Origin: Clostridia bacterium
GTDB lineage: Bacteria > Bacillota_A > Clostridia > Oscillospirales > CAG-272
Direction of reading: 5' to 3'
Assembly (NCBI GenBank): GCA_017453335.1
Contig: JAFTKI010000004.1
Location: 1-43,123 of the forward strand
DNA length: 43,123 bases
A program made the translations under genes and the position numbers. The notes beneath the pieces were generated by a model. It worked only from the letters and a program-made list of their open reading frames with translations, was not told where the DNA came from and ran no database searches. Position 1 is the stretch's first letter; each line of letters starts with the position of its first letter. This document shows, piece after piece, positions 41,526 to 43,123 of the stretch.

Positions 41526-42038
41526 ATGAATCAAGACAGACCTACCCCAAAATTTTTTCATCCCACGCCCGAGGGGTGCGTGGTTCACGATATTCGCTTT
41601 GCACGCGCACTGGAGGAGATGTATGCCGAGGAGCTGAGCGCCGTTGCCTCCGCATCGTACCGCAGTATGTTGTGTGATGGCTGTGACCGCCGACTGTCCG
41701 AGCTGCTTCTGGAGCAGATGCAGGACGAGATCCTGCATTTCCGCCTGTTGGGGGAACTGATCCTTGCGCTTGGCGGAAATCCCTCCTTGCGTACACAGAT
41801 CCGCGTGGAGACCTTGCACCGCCCCGATGATGCCCGCCGTGGATGTGAGATGCTTTCGCAAACGGTTTTGCACCAAGCCATCCGCGACAAGCGGCGCAGC
41901 ATCGACCGCTGTCAGACCATGCTTGGGCGCACACAGGACCGCGTGGTGCGCTCACTCCTCTTGTGGCTGATCGATGAAGAACAGCGACACGCCGAACGGT
42001 TGAAGCAACACGCCGAGCAGAACGATTATTCTTGCTGA
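41526..42038 (+). CDS. Ferritin-like di-iron family protein
   Basis: 170 residues, mostly helical. Metal-site residues can be placed: Glu35 or Glu36 in MYAEELSA, Glu68 and His71 in QDEILHFRLLGELI, and Glu151/152 with His155 in DEEQRHAERL, giving ExxH pairs in helices two and four. Helix three is less clear, so an oxidase or storage role cannot be assigned; similar small proteins are annotated as ferritin-like or CotJC/manganese-catalase-like. It ends in Cys. AAAGGAG is 5 bases before the ATG; no strong promoter was found upstream. Confidence 0.75.
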   Translation: MNQDRPTPKFFHPTPEGCVVHDIRFARALEEMYAEELSAVASASYRSMLCDGCDRRLSELLLEQMQDEILHFRLLGELILALGGNPSLRTQIRVETLHRPDDARRGCEMLSQTVLHQAIRDKRRSIDRCQTMLGRTQDRVVRSLLLWLIDEEQRHAERLKQHAEQNDYSC

Positions 42039-42051
42039 ATTAACTTTAAAA

Positions 42052-42098
42052 TGTCGTATATACTGTCACATACGACAAAAAACGCAGAACATACGACA
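42052..42098. repeat. TGTCGTAT inverted and direct repeats
   Basis: TGTCGTAT (42052-42059), its complement ATACGACA at 42070-42077 and a further ATACGACA at 42091-42098. The first two form an 8-bp inverted repeat with a 10-base gap; the second and third are 21 bases apart, two helical turns. It lies 70-120 bases ahead of the following promoter and may be an operator. Confidence 0.55.
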
Positions 42099-42168
42099 AA
42101 ATCAAACATCTTGTGGTAAATTATTTGTAAAAAATACAAGATATTGTGAAAAAATCCTCGAAATGCCC

Positions 42169-42197
42169 TTGACAAAATATTGCGGTTTTGGTAAAAT
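42169..42197 (+). promoter_or_regulatory. Promoter of the putative lipoprotein gene
   Basis: TTGACA (42169-42174), 17 bases, TAAAAT (42192-42197). Confidence 0.8.
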
Positions 42198-42242
42198 AAT
42201 GTCGAATGAAAATGACTGTCGCAGGGAAGGGAGGAAAAGGGA

Positions 42243-42944
42243 ATGAGACGTGGCTATCGCAGAAGAAAAAGACGTATCGGTCGCGGTATGCTGGTCGTCC
42301 TGTTGCTCCTTCTTTCGGTTTTCCTGGTTTCCTGCGTGGCGGGATCGGATATGCTTTGGCTCAGAGACATTTTCGGTGTTGACGTTGTCAATTACGACGA
42401 GGAGCCAACCGTGCAGACCTGTGCTACCGATGGCGATGCGGCAGATCAGCTTGCAGACATGCTGCAATCGCTGACCACAGCAAATTCGCTCTCTCTGCCC
42501 ACCTTTGACACGCCCTCGCAGGCGGTGACCTTGTACCGCGATGCGATCCTGAACGATCTGTTGCGGGAGAACTATCTTTTGTATACGGGAAACAACAGCG
42601 TGCTGTCTTCGGTTCCCGCGGCGTATCCCGGGCGAACCATTACCACTCTGATCCCCGGAACCGATTTTGAAAGTGCGGCAACACGGTATTTCGGCACAAG
42701 CTCGGTTCGGCATAAGGACGGCGAGGTGTTTGAGTATCTTGACCGCGCCGATGGCTATACCGCCCCCTTGCAGGCGTGGGTATCGGGCGTTGACGTGCGG
42801 GTGGATGCAATGGAAGAGACCGAGCATACCTATCGGATGACCTTTTGCTTGGTTGACGGATGGGAAACCTCGGAGCAGTACCTTGCCGTGTTTGCAAAGC
42901 GTGACGGCGGAAGCTGTTATCTGTATTCGTTGAGCAGACCATAA
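42243..42944 (+). CDS. Putative lipoprotein of unknown function
   Basis: 233 residues. A very basic start (MRRGYRRRKRRIGRG) and a hydrophobic stretch (16-30, MLVVLLLLLSVFLVS) end in a lipobox-like LVSC with Cys31, so it is probably anchored outside the membrane. The rest is soluble with no domain I recognise; there is an ETSEQYLAVF-type strand near the end. GGGAGG precedes the ATG with about 7 bases between. It stands alone between the ferritin-like gene and an IS30-family element. Confidence 0.7.
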   Translation: MRRGYRRRKRRIGRGMLVVLLLLLSVFLVSCVAGSDMLWLRDIFGVDVVNYDEEPTVQTCATDGDAADQLADMLQSLTTANSLSLPTFDTPSQAVTLYRDAILNDLLRENYLLYTGNNSVLSSVPAAYPGRTITTLIPGTDFESAATRYFGTSSVRHKDGEVFEYLDRADGYTAPLQAWVSGVDVRVDAMEETEHTYRMTFCLVDGWETSEQYLAVFAKRDGGSCYLYSLSRP

Positions 42945-42998
42945 TCAAAGACACCGGTTTATTAAAGTAAAATGCACCAAAGGAGCCTCGTCAGATTG

Positions 42999-43123
42999 TC
43001 AAGCCAAGTGCAACACTTTTTTCAAAAAATCATTTGGAGACAAAAAACCAAGGCATTTACGCGGGCGATTGTTAATTAAAGAAACAACAGCATCCAACTG
43101 TTCCTGCGTCACCTTATTGAAAT
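42999..43123 (-). mobile_element. 3' end of an IS30-family transposase gene
   Basis: Read on the minus strand from the window edge, forty codons end at the TGA at 42999-43001: FNKVTQEQLDAVVSLI, NNRPRKCLGFLSPNDF, LKKVLHLA. NNRPRK-LG--SP is the C-terminal signature of IS30 transposases, whose DDE catalytic core lies beyond the window. The segment is AT-rich compared with its neighbours. The element's right end should lie between 42945 and 42998, just after the lipoprotein gene; its inverted repeat cannot be confirmed because the other end is not in view. Confidence 0.85.

Overview
The window is a gene-dense chromosomal segment from a Gram-positive, low-to-mid-GC bacterium of the Bacillota, most likely an uncultured gut-type Clostridia (Oscillospirales/Christensenellales-like). 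The evidence is gene content (sepF-ylmG-ylmH cluster, RqcH, a T-box before valS, PerR, DUF1292, YdjGHI-like trio, type II pantothenate kinase, a BspA-type LRR lipoprotein), sigma-A promoters of the form TTGACA-17-TATAAT, AAAGGAG ribosome sites, and no outer-membrane genes. The lineage is inferred from gene content, not from an rRNA gene. No rRNA, tRNA or CRISPR array was seen.

Layout. 1-300: tail of a DinJ/RelB-type antitoxin and a YafQ-type toxin. 480-6830: an operon-like run miaA, HlyD-like membrane protein, yggS, sepF, ylmG, ylmH, araB. 7046-10753: type II pantothenate kinase, divergent from rqcH-trxB. 11037-14396: a DeoR-family regulator, divergent from glycerol-1-phosphate dehydrogenase, a SIS sugar-phosphate isomerase and a HAD phosphatase. 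14500-15884: an LRR lipoprotein behind a long leader. 16136-17688: a stand-alone E2-like acyltransferase and divergent rnhA. 17997-20972: valS with a Val-specific T-box. 21079-24229: a ydjI-ydjG-ydjH-like trio (SPFH, zinc-ribbon, TPM proteins). 24322-24540: a 6S RNA. 24544-29841: DUF1292 gene, then murD-DUF975-methionine gamma-lyase-like-hemW. 30020-32532: YbaK-like deacylase and an orphan ParE/GyrB-like subunit. 32992-37423: flavin reductase-cysS-gtrA-GH35 operon. 37445-38617: perR plus a second DeoR-family regulator. 38723-40435: ABC exporter. 40753-42944: zinc-ribbon membrane protein, ferritin-like protein and a putative lipoprotein. 42999-end: 3' end of an IS30-family transposase.

Most of the window is core biology: tRNA modification and charging, division, ribosome rescue, redox and envelope functions. 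The accessory or regulatory material with most to offer is: the DeoR-controlled G1P dehydrogenase/SIS/HAD module, which resembles part of Bacillus araL-araM without a transporter; two ~200 bp MITE-like elements with matching ends; an array of small hairpins joined by ATGAATT; an intrinsic-terminator-like structure in the leader of the LRR gene; an intragenic promoter for sepF; and the 6S RNA beside a membrane-stress-type trio. I see no single locus that is clearly a new defence or mobile system. All calls are from reading the sequence; no database search was possible.
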